A stretch of DNA of 64,000 nt from Arthrobacter sp. SPG23. Lineage in GTDB: Bacteria > Actinomycetota > Actinomycetes > Actinomycetales > Micrococcaceae. The notes below the pieces were generated by a model. It had not been told where the DNA came from and did no database searches. It saw nothing but the letters and a program-made list of their open reading frames with translations. A program made the position numbers and the translations under genes. Positions 52,839 to 60,725 of this stretch are shown in pieces (position 1 is the first letter of the stretch; every line of letters begins with the position of its first letter). Location of the stretch: assembly GCF_000876655.1 (NCBI RefSeq), contig NZ_JYCN01000018.1:360409-424408 (forward strand). The letters run 5' to 3'.

Positions 52839-53795
52839 CTATTGGTTATGGCTGCTGGTGGCGACTGCATCGGCGCTGAGATTCGCGATGGCCTGCCGAA
52901 CGGCGGCGAGGTCCAGGTCCCCGAGTCCCTGGCGCTTCAGTTCGGCGTACAGTTCGACGGCGGCCGTTGCCATGGGTACGGCGGATTCCACGGCTGCGGC
53001 ACTTTCCAGCACGAAGGAAAGGTCCTTGTGCATGAATTTTGCCGGTCCGGTGGGTTCGTAGTCCTTGGCGGCGAGGCGGGGCCCGACGATGTCGAGGACC
53101 CTGCTGCCGGCCAGGCCGCCGGAGAGCACCTCATATAACGCCGCAACATCCATGCCCGAGCGTTCGGCGAGCTCGGCGGCTTCGGCGAGCGCCGCCGTCG
53201 TGGTTCCCACGATGAGCTGGTTGCAGGCCTTCGCCAGCGATCCGGAACCCAGGGGCCCCAGCCGCCGGACGGTGCGGCCCATGGCGCTAAACAGGGGAAG
53301 CAGCCGTTGGAAGTCCTGTTCCTCCGCGCCCGCCATGATGGCGAGGGTTCCCTCCTCGGCACCTTTGGTGCCGCCGCTGACGGGTGCATCCACCACGGCG
53401 GCGTTGCCCCGGCTCGCGGCGGTTACCTTCGCCCCGAAGTCGCGCACGGCCGCCGGTGACACGCTGCTCATAACCACGACGGCGGTACCCGGCGCGGGCG
53501 GCTCTTCGGCCCAGCCGGCAAGAAGCCCTGCCGCTGCGTCGTCGATGTAGGAGAGGTCCGGGAGCATAAAAATGATGACCGGTTCGTCACGCAGCGAGGC
53601 GACATCCGCGGCGCGGATACCTCCGCGGGCGGCGAACTCGTCCAAGGCCGCCGCTGAGCGGTTCCAGCCGGTGACGTTCCAGCCGGCCTTCAACAGGTTG
53701 GCTGCCATGTGGCCGCCCATCAGGCCCAGCCCGACGAAACCGGCTCTCTTCGTACTCAACTTTTCCATCAAGTCATGGTCTGTCTGCACACCCAT
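52839..53795 (-). CDS. 3-hydroxyisobutyrate/2-hydroxy-3-oxopropionate reductase family dehydrogenase
   Basis: A 318-residue beta-hydroxyacid dehydrogenase. The N-terminal Rossmann motif is AGFVGLGLMGGHMAANLLKAGW and the substrate-binding signature DAPVSGGTKGAEEGTLAIM. The catalytic lysine is in GSLAKACNQLIVGTT and KFMHKDLSFVLESA is conserved. Relatives reduce tartronate semialdehyde or oxidise short hydroxyacids. The ATG at 53795 has gagg 11 bases upstream; 53768 is a shorter alternative. It leads a minus-strand operon with the SDR and zinc dehydrogenase. Confidence 0.88.
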   Translation of the reverse strand: MGVQTDHDLMEKLSTKRAGFVGLGLMGGHMAANLLKAGWNVTGWNRSAAALDEFAARGGIRAADVASLRDEPVIIFMLPDLSYIDDAAAGLLAGWAEEPPAPGTAVVVMSSVSPAAVRDFGAKVTAASRGNAAVVDAPVSGGTKGAEEGTLAIMAGAEEQDFQRLLPLFSAMGRTVRRLGPLGSGSLAKACNQLIVGTTTAALAEAAELAERSGMDVAALYEVLSGGLAGSRVLDIVGPRLAAKDYEPTGPAKFMHKDLSFVLESAAAVESAVPMATAAVELYAELKRQGLGDLDLAAVRQAIANLSADAVATSSHNQ

Positions 53796-53877
53796 CGGCA
53801 GCGGCACCTCACATCGTCGTGGTTGATCGTCGTGGTTAGCGGGAAGAAATCTGTTCAATATCCTAGCCTCCATTCAG

Positions 53878-53883
53878 TATGAT
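53878..53883 (+). promoter_or_regulatory. -10 element of the D-2-hydroxyacid dehydrogenase gene
   Basis: tatgat, with ttcaat 18 bases before it as a possible -35. Initiation would fall at about 53890, next to the ATG at 53891, which suggests a leaderless mRNA. Confidence 0.45.
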
Positions 53884-53890
53884 GAACACC

Positions 53891-54943
53891 ATGACGACTA
53901 AAACCACCGTCGCAATCGCCGTCCCGCTCGAAGCTGAGCTGGTGGAGCGCATCCGCGCCGTAGATCCTTCCGTGACCGTCCTCTATGAGCCGGACCTCCT
54001 CCCGCCTGAGCGCTTCCCCGCAGACCACGCCGGGGACCCGGACTACCAGCGCACCCCGGAACAGGAGGAACGGTACTGGGACATGCTGAACAAGGCCGAT
54101 GTCCTGTACGGCTTCCCCAACGAGAGCCCGGCGGGACTGGCCCGCATTGCCGGAAGCAATCCCCGGCTCCAATGGATCCATGCAATGGCCGCAGGTGCCG
54201 GCGGAGCCGTGAAGGCATCAGGGCTGGACCAGGAAACCCTGCAGAAATTCAAAGTCACCACCTCGGCCGGCGTGCACGCCCTGCCGCTGGCCGAGTTCGC
54301 GGCGCTGGGCATCCTCAACGGCTTCAAGCGCAGCGCCGAGCTTGCCGCGGACCAGGCAGCCAAGGTCTGGCCCGAGCTGCGCACGCCGACGCGCCTGCTG
54401 AACGGTTCCACCCTGGTAGTGACCGGCCTCGGCGAGATCGGGCTGGAGACAGCCCGCATCGCCCGGGCACTGGGCATGAAGGTCAGCGGAACCAAGCGGA
54501 ACGTGGAGCCGCTCGAGGGCATCGAAGAGGTTGCGGACAACGACGGCCTGGCCGGCCTGCTCAAGGCGGCTGACGCCGTCGTCAACACCCTGCCCGGGAC
54601 GCCGTACACGGAAAAGCTGTTCAACCGTGGGGTGTTCGCCGCCATGAAGCCGGGAACGGTTTTCGTCAACGTGGGCCGCGGCACCGTGGTGGACGAAGAC
54701 GCGCTCCTGGAAGCGCTCGACAACGGCCAGGTAAGCTACGCCTGCCTCGACGTGTTCGCCGTTGAGCCCCTGCCGCAGGACAGCCAGCTCTGGAACCATC
54801 CGAGGGTCATGGTGTCCCCGCACACCTCGGCGCTGAGCTCAGCGGAGAACCGGCTGATCGCCGAACGCTTTAGCAGCAACCTGCGCACGTTCCTCGACGG
54901 CGGGGAACTCCCCCACCTCGTGGACACCGTGCACTTCTACTAA
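53891..54943 (+). CDS. D-2-hydroxyacid dehydrogenase family protein
   Basis: A 350-residue NAD(P)-dependent dehydrogenase of the formate/glycerate dehydrogenase group. The cofactor domain has LVVTGLGEIGLETARIARALG and then GTKRNVEPLEG. The catalytic arginine is in VNVGRGTVVDEDAL, a glutamate in AVEPLPQDSQLW and the histidine in VSPHTSALSSAE. I placed the start at the third ATG of atgatgaacaccatg because tatgat upstream fits a leaderless promoter. 53879 is an alternative. It is divergent from the sugar-acid operon and may share its control. Confidence 0.88.
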   Translation: MTTKTTVAIAVPLEAELVERIRAVDPSVTVLYEPDLLPPERFPADHAGDPDYQRTPEQEERYWDMLNKADVLYGFPNESPAGLARIAGSNPRLQWIHAMAAGAGGAVKASGLDQETLQKFKVTTSAGVHALPLAEFAALGILNGFKRSAELAADQAAKVWPELRTPTRLLNGSTLVVTGLGEIGLETARIARALGMKVSGTKRNVEPLEGIEEVADNDGLAGLLKAADAVVNTLPGTPYTEKLFNRGVFAAMKPGTVFVNVGRGTVVDEDALLEALDNGQVSYACLDVFAVEPLPQDSQLWNHPRVMVSPHTSALSSAENRLIAERFSSNLRTFLDGGELPHLVDTVHFY

Positions 54944-54989
54944 GCCACCGCATGGAACGTGGTGCCGGCACCAGCGGCACGCGGGAACT

Positions 54990-55024
54990 GAGGGGCGGTT
55001 CCTCCGGCAACGGAGGGCCGCCCT
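54990..55024. terminator. Terminator-like hairpin between convergent genes
   Basis: Arms around ggggcggttcctccg and cggagggccgccctt pair with one bulge and G-T pairs over a short loop. It lies between the ends of the hydroxyacid dehydrogenase and EamA genes. Confidence 0.5.
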
Positions 55025-55058
55025 TGTTGGGCTGCCCTAACATTGTGGACTGCGGCTG

Positions 55059-55961
55059 TCAGGGACCCCGTCTCGCCGGCGCAGGATTGAGGCGGACCCG
55101 GACAGCTGCGCCGGCGCAGAGGATGACGGCCACGCCGCCGATGATGGTGGTCCAGGTCAGGTCCTCGCCCAGCAGGAGGGCGGCCCAGCAGATGCTCAGC
55201 ACCGGCTGGACGAGCTGGATCTGGCTAACCTGGGCCATGGGCCCGATGGCAAGGCCGTGGTACCAGGCGAAGAAGCCCAGGAACATGCTCACCACGCCGA
55301 GGTAGGCGAACGCCGCCCACTGGACCGCGGTGGCCGACGGCGACTGCTGGGCCACGGACAGCATCGTCAGGAACACCATCAGCGGCGACGCCAGCACCAG
55401 CGCCCAGGAGACGGTCTGCCAGGGGCCGAGTTCGCGGGCCAGCAGGCCCCCTTCCGCATAGCCGATGGCAGCGGACACCACGGCACCGAGGAGCAGCAGG
55501 TCCGCCCAGTGCAGCATCCCGAAGCCTCCCGACTGCATGGACGCGAAGGCGATGGCCGCCAGCGCGCCCGCGCCGGTGATCAGCCAGAACACCGGCCGTG
55601 GACGCTCACGCCCGCGGAGGACTGCCGCTGTCGCGGTCGCAGCCGGGAGCAGTGCGATCACCACCGCGCCGTGGCTCGCCGGGGTGGTGGCGAGCGCGAA
55701 GGACGTCAGCAGCGGGAACCCGGCGACGACGCCGCCGGCCACCACCGCGAGGCGTGCCCACTGAGCGCCTTGAGGAAGCCGCTGACGGGTGAGCGCGAGG
55801 GCGAGGGTGGCGAGTACGGCCGCCACCACCGCACGGCCGGAGCCGATGAACAACGGCGACATGCCTGCGACGGCTGCCTTGGTGAACGGCACAGTGAAGG
55901 AGAAGGCCGCTACTCCGAGGAGTCCCCACCAGAGTCCGGTGGGGCGGGAGGACGATACCAC
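55059..55961 (-). CDS. EamA family (DMT superfamily) exporter
   Basis: A 300-residue inner-membrane drug/metabolite exporter with about ten membrane helices in two EamA repeats. The first begins GLWWGLLGVAAFSFTVPFTKAA and the second has FAYLGVVSMFLGFFAWYHGLA. Such proteins often export amino acids. I prefer the GTG at 55961, preceded by AGGA nine bases upstream and a tactat -10. An in-frame ATG at 56000 would place the regulatory palindrome inside the gene and overlap the divergent start. The partner regulator is MocR-type. Confidence 0.87.
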   Translation of the reverse strand: MVSSSRPTGLWWGLLGVAAFSFTVPFTKAAVAGMSPLFIGSGRAVVAAVLATLALALTRQRLPQGAQWARLAVVAGGVVAGFPLLTSFALATTPASHGAVVIALLPAATATAAVLRGRERPRPVFWLITGAGALAAIAFASMQSGGFGMLHWADLLLLGAVVSAAIGYAEGGLLARELGPWQTVSWALVLASPLMVFLTMLSVAQQSPSATAVQWAAFAYLGVVSMFLGFFAWYHGLAIGPMAQVSQIQLVQPVLSICWAALLLGEDLTWTTIIGGVAVILCAGAAVRVRLNPAPARRGP

Positions 55962-55976
55962 TGGCCGGATTCCTAT

Positions 55977-55988
55977 AGTAGCGCTACT
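55977..55988. promoter_or_regulatory. Palindromic operator between eamA and the MocR gene
   Basis: agtagcgctact is a perfect 12-base palindrome. It overlaps the likely eamA -10 (tactat on the minus strand) and lies 10 bases before the regulator's ATG. It is the natural binding site for the MocR protein. Confidence 0.65.
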
Positions 55989-55998
55989 GTTATGTTTC

Positions 55999-57405
55999 AT
56001 GACCAACGATAGCAGTTCCCGGATTACCGCGCGCCTGCGGGACGTGATCAGCCTAGCCGCCCCGGGCTCGAAGCTGCCGTCCACACGATCCCTGGTGACG
56101 GAATTCCAAGCCAGCCCCGTCACGGTACAGAAAGCCCTGCAGACCCTCACGGCGCAGGGCCTGATCGAGAGCCGGCCCGGCGTCGGCACCTTCGTGCGGG
56201 CCGTCCGGAGCGCCCGCCCGTCGGACTACGGCTGGCAGACGGCGGCCCTGCGGTCACCGCTGGCGCCGCTTCCCGCGCCCTCCACCACCATGCGCGACGT
56301 GCCCAACAACACCATCGCCTTTCACTCCGGCTACCCGGACCGGGAGCTCCTGCCCGAGCGGCTGGTGCGTGCAGCCCTCACCCGCGCAGCCCGGGGAGAC
56401 GCCGCGCTGTCGCGTCCCCCCGCAGCGGGACTGCCGGAACTGCAATCGTGGTTTGCCCATGAGCTTGGCGCCACGACACCGGCCGGAACCACACCGCCGA
56501 ACCCGAGCGACGTCGTCGTTCTTCCGGGCAGCCAGAGCGGACTCAGCTCCATCTTCAGGGCACTCGCCGGCCGCGGCCAGCCGCTGCTGATGGAATCCCC
56601 TACGTACTGGGGCGCGATCCTGGCGGCGGCACAGGCCGGAGTCCGCGTTGTTCCGATACCCAGCGGTCCGGACGGCCCGGACCCGGCGGAACTGGCCCGG
56701 GCGTTCGACGAAAGCGGTGCGCGCCTCTTTTATGCACAACCCAACTACGCGAACCCCACCGGTGCGCAGTGGGCCCCGGGCCGGGGTGAAGAGGTCCTTG
56801 AGGTGGTGCGCGGAAAGGGTGCGTTCCTGGTCGAGGATGACTGGGCGCACGACTTCGGCATCACTTCCAGTCCGGTGCCCGTTGCATCCCGCGACGACAC
56901 CGGCCACGTGGTGTATCTCCGCTCACTGACCAAGAGCGTGTCGCCTGCCATCCGCATCGCCGCCGTCATCGCGCGCGGCCCGGCACGCGAGCGAATCCTG
57001 GCGGACCGGGCGGCAGAGTCGATGTATGTGAGCGGGCTGCTCCAGGCCGCAGCGCTCGACGTCGTGACGCAGCCCGGCTGGCAGACGCACTTGCGCGGCC
57101 TGCGCCACCAGCTCCAGTCCCGGCGCGACCTGCTGGTCACCAGCATCCGCGAGCACGCCCCGCAGGCGCACATCGAGCAGGTTCCCAAGGGTGGACTGAA
57201 CCTGTGGGCGCGCCTCCCGGACCGCACAGACCTCGAGCGGCTGGCCCGCGACTGCGCGGACGCCGGAGTGATCATTGCCGGCGGGCGGGAGTGGTTCCCG
57301 GCCGAACCTGCCGGCACATTCATCCGCCTGAACTACTCCGGGCCAAACCCGGGAGCCTTCGCGCAGGGTGCGCGGATCATCGGCCAGGCGCTGGACGCCA
57401 GCTAG
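55999..57405 (+). CDS. MocR/PdxR-type regulator (GntR winged helix fused to aminotransferase domain)
   Basis: A 468-residue regulator. Residues ~1-75 form the winged helix (KLPSTRSLVTEFQASPVTVQKALQTLTAQGLIE). The rest is a class I aminotransferase fold that binds PLP: NYANPTGAQ, LVEDDWAHDF (PLP-ring Asp) and the Schiff-base lysine in LRSLTKSVSPAIRIA. These proteins sense PLP or an amino-compound adduct and usually control an adjacent gene, here the divergent EamA exporter. The ATG at 55999 has almost no leader, so the mRNA is probably leaderless. Confidence 0.9.
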   Translation: MTNDSSSRITARLRDVISLAAPGSKLPSTRSLVTEFQASPVTVQKALQTLTAQGLIESRPGVGTFVRAVRSARPSDYGWQTAALRSPLAPLPAPSTTMRDVPNNTIAFHSGYPDRELLPERLVRAALTRAARGDAALSRPPAAGLPELQSWFAHELGATTPAGTTPPNPSDVVVLPGSQSGLSSIFRALAGRGQPLLMESPTYWGAILAAAQAGVRVVPIPSGPDGPDPAELARAFDESGARLFYAQPNYANPTGAQWAPGRGEEVLEVVRGKGAFLVEDDWAHDFGITSSPVPVASRDDTGHVVYLRSLTKSVSPAIRIAAVIARGPARERILADRAAESMYVSGLLQAAALDVVTQPGWQTHLRGLRHQLQSRRDLLVTSIREHAPQAHIEQVPKGGLNLWARLPDRTDLERLARDCADAGVIIAGGREWFPAEPAGTFIRLNYSGPNPGAFAQGARIIGQALDAS

Positions 57406-57427
57406 TCCCGGCTACAGCCCGTCGACA

Positions 57428-57473
57428 CCAAAGGCCGTGGCCCCCTCCTTGCGGAGGGAGCCACGGCCTTTGG
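57428..57473. terminator. Strong bidirectional terminator between convergent genes
   Basis: Fourteen-base arms (57428-57441/57460-57473), each holding aaggccgtgg or its complement. They are extended by ccctcc/ggaggg with a ttgc loop. It sits between the ends of the MocR and MFS genes. Confidence 0.9.
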
Positions 57474-57506
57474 CGCGGAGTGCGGTTCCGGCGCAACGGT
57501 GCTGCG

Positions 57507-58856
57507 CTAGCTTGCGTCCTCGGTGAGGACAAGGTCGCGGCCCACGGTCTCCGGCGTGAAGAACGTGGTGCCGAACGATATCAGGGCGAGCACCAGCGAG
57601 TAGATGGCGAGTACCAACCAGGAGTGATCCGTTGCGGCAAGGAGTGACGCGCCTACCAGGGGCACCAGGCCACCGGCCAAAACGGCGGAGAGTTCGCGGC
57701 TCATGGCCACTCCGGTGAAGCGGTACTGGGAACCGAACAGTTCAGGAAGGAGCGGGCACTGCGGGCCGAGCATGGACTGGACGCCGATGGCAATGCCCAC
57801 CACCATGACCACCCAGACAAGCGTCACATTGCCGAGCGTCACGAGGTAGAACGCCGGAAGGGCGATGACGGCCTGGAACAGGGCGCCGTAGCGGTATACC
57901 GGCACCCGGCCGTAACGGTCCGAGAGTGCGCCGAAGGTCACCACCATGACGGCAGCAAAGCCGGCTGCAATGAGCAAACCCACGGGCCCGATGAACTTGT
58001 CGCCGGGGAACACGCCGTCCTTGGCCGCCAGGAAGGCGATCAGGAGTGCGGAGTAGATCGAGGAGTTGCCGTTCTCGCCCATGCGCAGGCCGATGCCGAT
58101 CAGGACGTTCTTCTTCGAGTGCTTCCACAACTGTCCGACGGGGTTCTTGACCACGTTCTTGTGCTTTTCCAGCTCCTGGAACACCGGCGTTTCCTTGAGC
58201 CGCAGCCGGATGAAGATGGCTACCGCGATCAGGATGATGCTGGCCAGGAACGGCACGCGCCACAGCCAGCCCTCAAGGACAGCCTTGTCAGCCATGGCGA
58301 TCAGTGCAAAGGTGCCGGCGCCGAGGAGGGTGCCCAGCTGGATACCGACGAACGGGAGCGACGCAAAGAATCCACGACGGCGGCGCGGCGCCACTTCCGA
58401 AATCAACGTGGTGGCCCCGGCCTGTTCCGCACCGGCGCCGAGCCCCTGCAGGATCCGCAGTGTCACGAGGAGGACTGCGCCCAGCATGCCCGCCTGTTCG
58501 AACGTCGGCAGCAGGCCGATGGCGAAACTTGCCGTTCCCATCAGGCCGATCGTGAGGATCAGGACCATCTTGCGGCCGAACCTGTCACCGATAACGCCAA
58601 AGATGACTCCGCCAAACGGGCGGGCGGCGAACCCGACGCCGTAGGTGGCGAATGACGCGATCAGGGCGCCGTCTTCACCGAGCGGCTTGAAGAAGAGCGG
58701 CCCAAAAATCAAGGCCGAAGCCAGGCCATAGATGTAGAAATCGTAGTACTCCAGAGCGGAGCCCACGGAGCTGGCAAGAGTCGCCCTCCGCAGTTGTTCC
58801 GGTTCGACGACGGCGCCGTCCGCATCGGCAAGCGGTGATTCAGTACGAGTTGTCAC
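57507..58856 (-). CDS. MFS transporter, metabolite:H+ symporter (MHS) family
   Basis: A 449-residue inner-membrane symporter with about 12 helices. The family motif after TM2 is GVIFGVIGDRFGRKMVL and SALEYYDFYIYGLASALIF marks the MHS group (shikimate, proline/betaine, dicarboxylate carriers). The second-half motif is FGALSDRYGRVPVYRYG. The start is the GTG at 58856 with aagggag five bases upstream. It is downstream of an IclR regulator on the same strand. A palindrome lies over its promoter. Aromatic acid or organic acid import is plausible. Confidence 0.9.
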   Translation of the reverse strand: MTTRTESPLADADGAVVEPEQLRRATLASSVGSALEYYDFYIYGLASALIFGPLFFKPLGEDGALIASFATYGVGFAARPFGGVIFGVIGDRFGRKMVLILTIGLMGTASFAIGLLPTFEQAGMLGAVLLVTLRILQGLGAGAEQAGATTLISEVAPRRRRGFFASLPFVGIQLGTLLGAGTFALIAMADKAVLEGWLWRVPFLASIILIAVAIFIRLRLKETPVFQELEKHKNVVKNPVGQLWKHSKKNVLIGIGLRMGENGNSSIYSALLIAFLAAKDGVFPGDKFIGPVGLLIAAGFAAVMVVTFGALSDRYGRVPVYRYGALFQAVIALPAFYLVTLGNVTLVWVVMVVGIAIGVQSMLGPQCPLLPELFGSQYRFTGVAMSRELSAVLAGGLVPLVGASLLAATDHSWLVLAIYSLVLALISFGTTFFTPETVGRDLVLTEDAS

Positions 58857-58926
58857 TAGCACTCCCTTAAGAACACTCCAGACCCCCGTTGGTCTGGTGG
58901 GATAGTGGCGGCACCGGTGGTGTCGA

Positions 58927-58938
58927 TCACTATAGTGA
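58927..58938 (-). promoter_or_regulatory. MFS promoter with overlapping palindrome
   Basis: tcactatagtga is a perfect 12-base palindrome containing a tatagt -10 on the minus strand. A ttcagg -35 lies 18 bases upstream. Binding there would block initiation; the IclR protein encoded just upstream is the obvious candidate. Confidence 0.6.
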
Positions 58939-59024
58939 ACAGAGTACAGCACCCTGAACGATTGGCCAATGATGAAATCCGATTTAATTTTTTGGCGTTA
59001 ATGACCGGCCGCGGGAGCCTTCGC

Positions 59025-59822
59025 CTAGCCCATGGGGTTGCCCAGGGACCGGGCCAGTTCCTTGAGCTCCTTGACCATCAGGGCGCCCTGCTCCTCGGTG
59101 TAGGTGGCCTTCAGGGCCGTGACAGACAACCCCAGGCTCGGCCCGTGGGCTCCCCGGGTCGGGACCGAGACCGCGAGGCAGACAACCCCGGTGGTGGACT
59201 CCTCGTCCTCGAAGGCGTACCCCTGTTCCCGGATGACCGGAAGCTGCTTCTTGAATTCTGCACCCGTCCGCAGCGATTTCGGCGTGAGCACCGGAAGTTC
59301 CGCGTCATCGGGGAACATCTCGTCGATGTCATGGTCGTGCAGCCGTGCGATGAGCGCCTTGCCCACGGCGCAGAGCGACACCGGCATCTTGTCACCGATA
59401 TTCGAAGTCAGCCTGACCGCAGGGTGTCCTTCATAACGGGCCAGGTAGATGACGTTGGTCCCGTCCAGCATCGCGATGCGGACAGTTTCGCCGGAAAGGG
59501 TGGGGGCCTGTTCGCAGAAGCGGTAGAACTCCTGGACCTCGTCCAGCCGGCTGAGGTACGCGGCGCCGAGTTCCACGAGTTTGCGCCCGAGGGTAAAGTC
59601 GGCCCCCTGGCGGTTGATCAGGCGCGCCTCTTCGAGGGCCAGCAAGAGGTTGGATGTTGACGACTTGGGGATGCCGAGTTCCCTCGAAAGGTCGCTCAGG
59701 GTAAGCCTGCCCGTTGCGGAGGCGGCCAAGGCCTCCAGCACGGCGGCGGCTCGCGTCACGGCCGGTGCGGGGGAAGCACTCCCCAGTCCGTCGGAGGTGC
59801 GGGGAGCCCGGGAATCGGCCAT
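59025..59822 (-). CDS. IclR family transcriptional regulator
   Basis: A 265-residue regulator. The N-terminal winged helix spans about residues 20-85 (LTLSDLSRELGIPKSSTSNLLLALEEARLI). The effector domain shows VRIAMLDGTNVIYLARYEG, PVSLCAVGKALIA and a C-terminal GLSVTALKATYTEEQ. IclR proteins with an adjacent MHS transporter usually respond to aromatic or organic acids. aaggag four bases before the ATG defines the start. The MFS gene follows after 168 bases with its own promoter. Confidence 0.92.
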   Translation of the reverse strand: MADSRAPRTSDGLGSASPAPAVTRAAAVLEALAASATGRLTLSDLSRELGIPKSSTSNLLLALEEARLINRQGADFTLGRKLVELGAAYLSRLDEVQEFYRFCEQAPTLSGETVRIAMLDGTNVIYLARYEGHPAVRLTSNIGDKMPVSLCAVGKALIARLHDHDIDEMFPDDAELPVLTPKSLRTGAEFKKQLPVIREQGYAFEDEESTTGVVCLAVSVPTRGAHGPSLGLSVTALKATYTEEQGALMVKELKELARSLGNPMG

Positions 59823-59859
59823 GATTCTCCTTCAGTTAAAACGCGTCCGTTAACGCGCC

Positions 59860-59890
59860 GTTCATTCAAACCTGTTCATTCAGCTGAACA
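59860..59890. promoter_or_regulatory. Putative IclR operator upstream of its own gene
   Basis: Direct repeats gttcattca at 59860-59868 and 59874-59882, plus inverted arms tgttca (59873-59878)/tgaaca (59885-59890). The tgttca motif recurs beside the MFS promoter palindrome, suggesting one regulator for both. Confidence 0.5.
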
Positions 59891-60069
59891 GTAACCATCA
59901 TAATGTCTAGGCGCCGCTTTGTTCTCCCGCGCCCGGCTGCACCCACGGCTGATGCCCGAGGTGCAGGACCTAAGCCTCTGGCAGTACGGACCGCTTTCCG
60001 TGGGCGGCGCGGTGCCGACACGGCCCAAAACTGTTTCACATTTCGAAAAATTCACTGTATATTCAATTC

Positions 60070-60116
60070 AAGCCTTCCACCGCGGCATCCCCCAATAGCC
60101 GCGGTGGAAGGCTTTT
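60070..60116 (-). terminator. Terminator of the DUF6504 gene
   Basis: A 17-base stem (60070-60086 with 60098-60114), whose core is gccttccaccgcggc paired with its complement. tttt follows on the plus strand and ttgaatt on the minus. It lies 35 bases past the DUF6504 stop. Confidence 0.75.
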
Positions 60117-60148
60117 CCAATTCCCCGGCAGCATCCCCGGGGACAGCG

Positions 60149-60439
60149 TCACGCCGCGTCGGCTATCGCCTCCCTCAACCGCCAGCCTCCACCGAGTCCG
60201 TCGCGGATCAGTTCCATGGTGGTCAGCGCTGAATTCCCGTTCCTGCCCAGCCTCGCCTGGACCCGCCACACCTCGACGTCCACTCTTCCCAGGCCCTTCG
60301 GCATCCTGCGCTCGGCCTCCCACCAGCTGACGCGCTCAAACCAGCGGACCGGCTCCGCGCCGATCGTCCATTCCCGGCCGCCGCGGAGAACCGACAGCGG
60401 CCTGCCATCCGGGGCCATCCTCATCATGACGTGTTCCAT
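60149..60439 (-). CDS. DUF6504 family protein, hypothetical
   Basis: A 96-residue soluble protein. It is rich in Arg and Trp: GRPLSVLRGGREWTIG, RWFERVSWWEAE, VEVWRVQARLGRNGNS. This pattern resembles a DUF6504-type domain common in actinobacteria. Function unknown. I chose the ATG at 60439, with aggg eight bases before it; ATGs at 60469 and 60505 are alternatives. It stands alone between tRNA-Val and the IclR gene. Confidence 0.6.
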   Translation of the reverse strand: MEHVMMRMAPDGRPLSVLRGGREWTIGAEPVRWFERVSWWEAERRMPKGLGRVDVEVWRVQARLGRNGNSALTTMELIRDGLGGGWRLREAIADAA

Positions 60440-60542
60440 GCCCGTAACCCTAGGGACGGGGTCCGACATTTGATCCTTGGCGCCAACCACAAAAAACCCC
60501 GCCATGCGGCCGTAGTGGCCGTCAGTGACGGGGTTTTGCTGG

Positions 60543-60615
60543 TGGGTCCTACCGGGATCGAACCGATGACATCCACGGTGTAAACGTGGCGCTCTACCAG
60601 CTGAGCTAAAGACCC
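60543..60615 (-). tRNA. tRNA-Val, anticodon TAC
   Basis: A 73-base cloverleaf on the minus strand: acceptor gggtctt/aggaccc with discriminator A, anticodon stem ccacg/cgtgg around tttacac with TAC reading GTA, and T-loop ttcgatc. CCA is not encoded. Confidence 0.95.
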
Positions 60616-60725
60616 AAACGATGATTTCCGCGCCTCAGCGCTTCAACCAACGAACAGCAACTGTACCGGATGAAAGCCGCGGAAAGCCAATCGGCCGGCC
60701 CCTCAACGGGCGAGTGAGGCGCATG

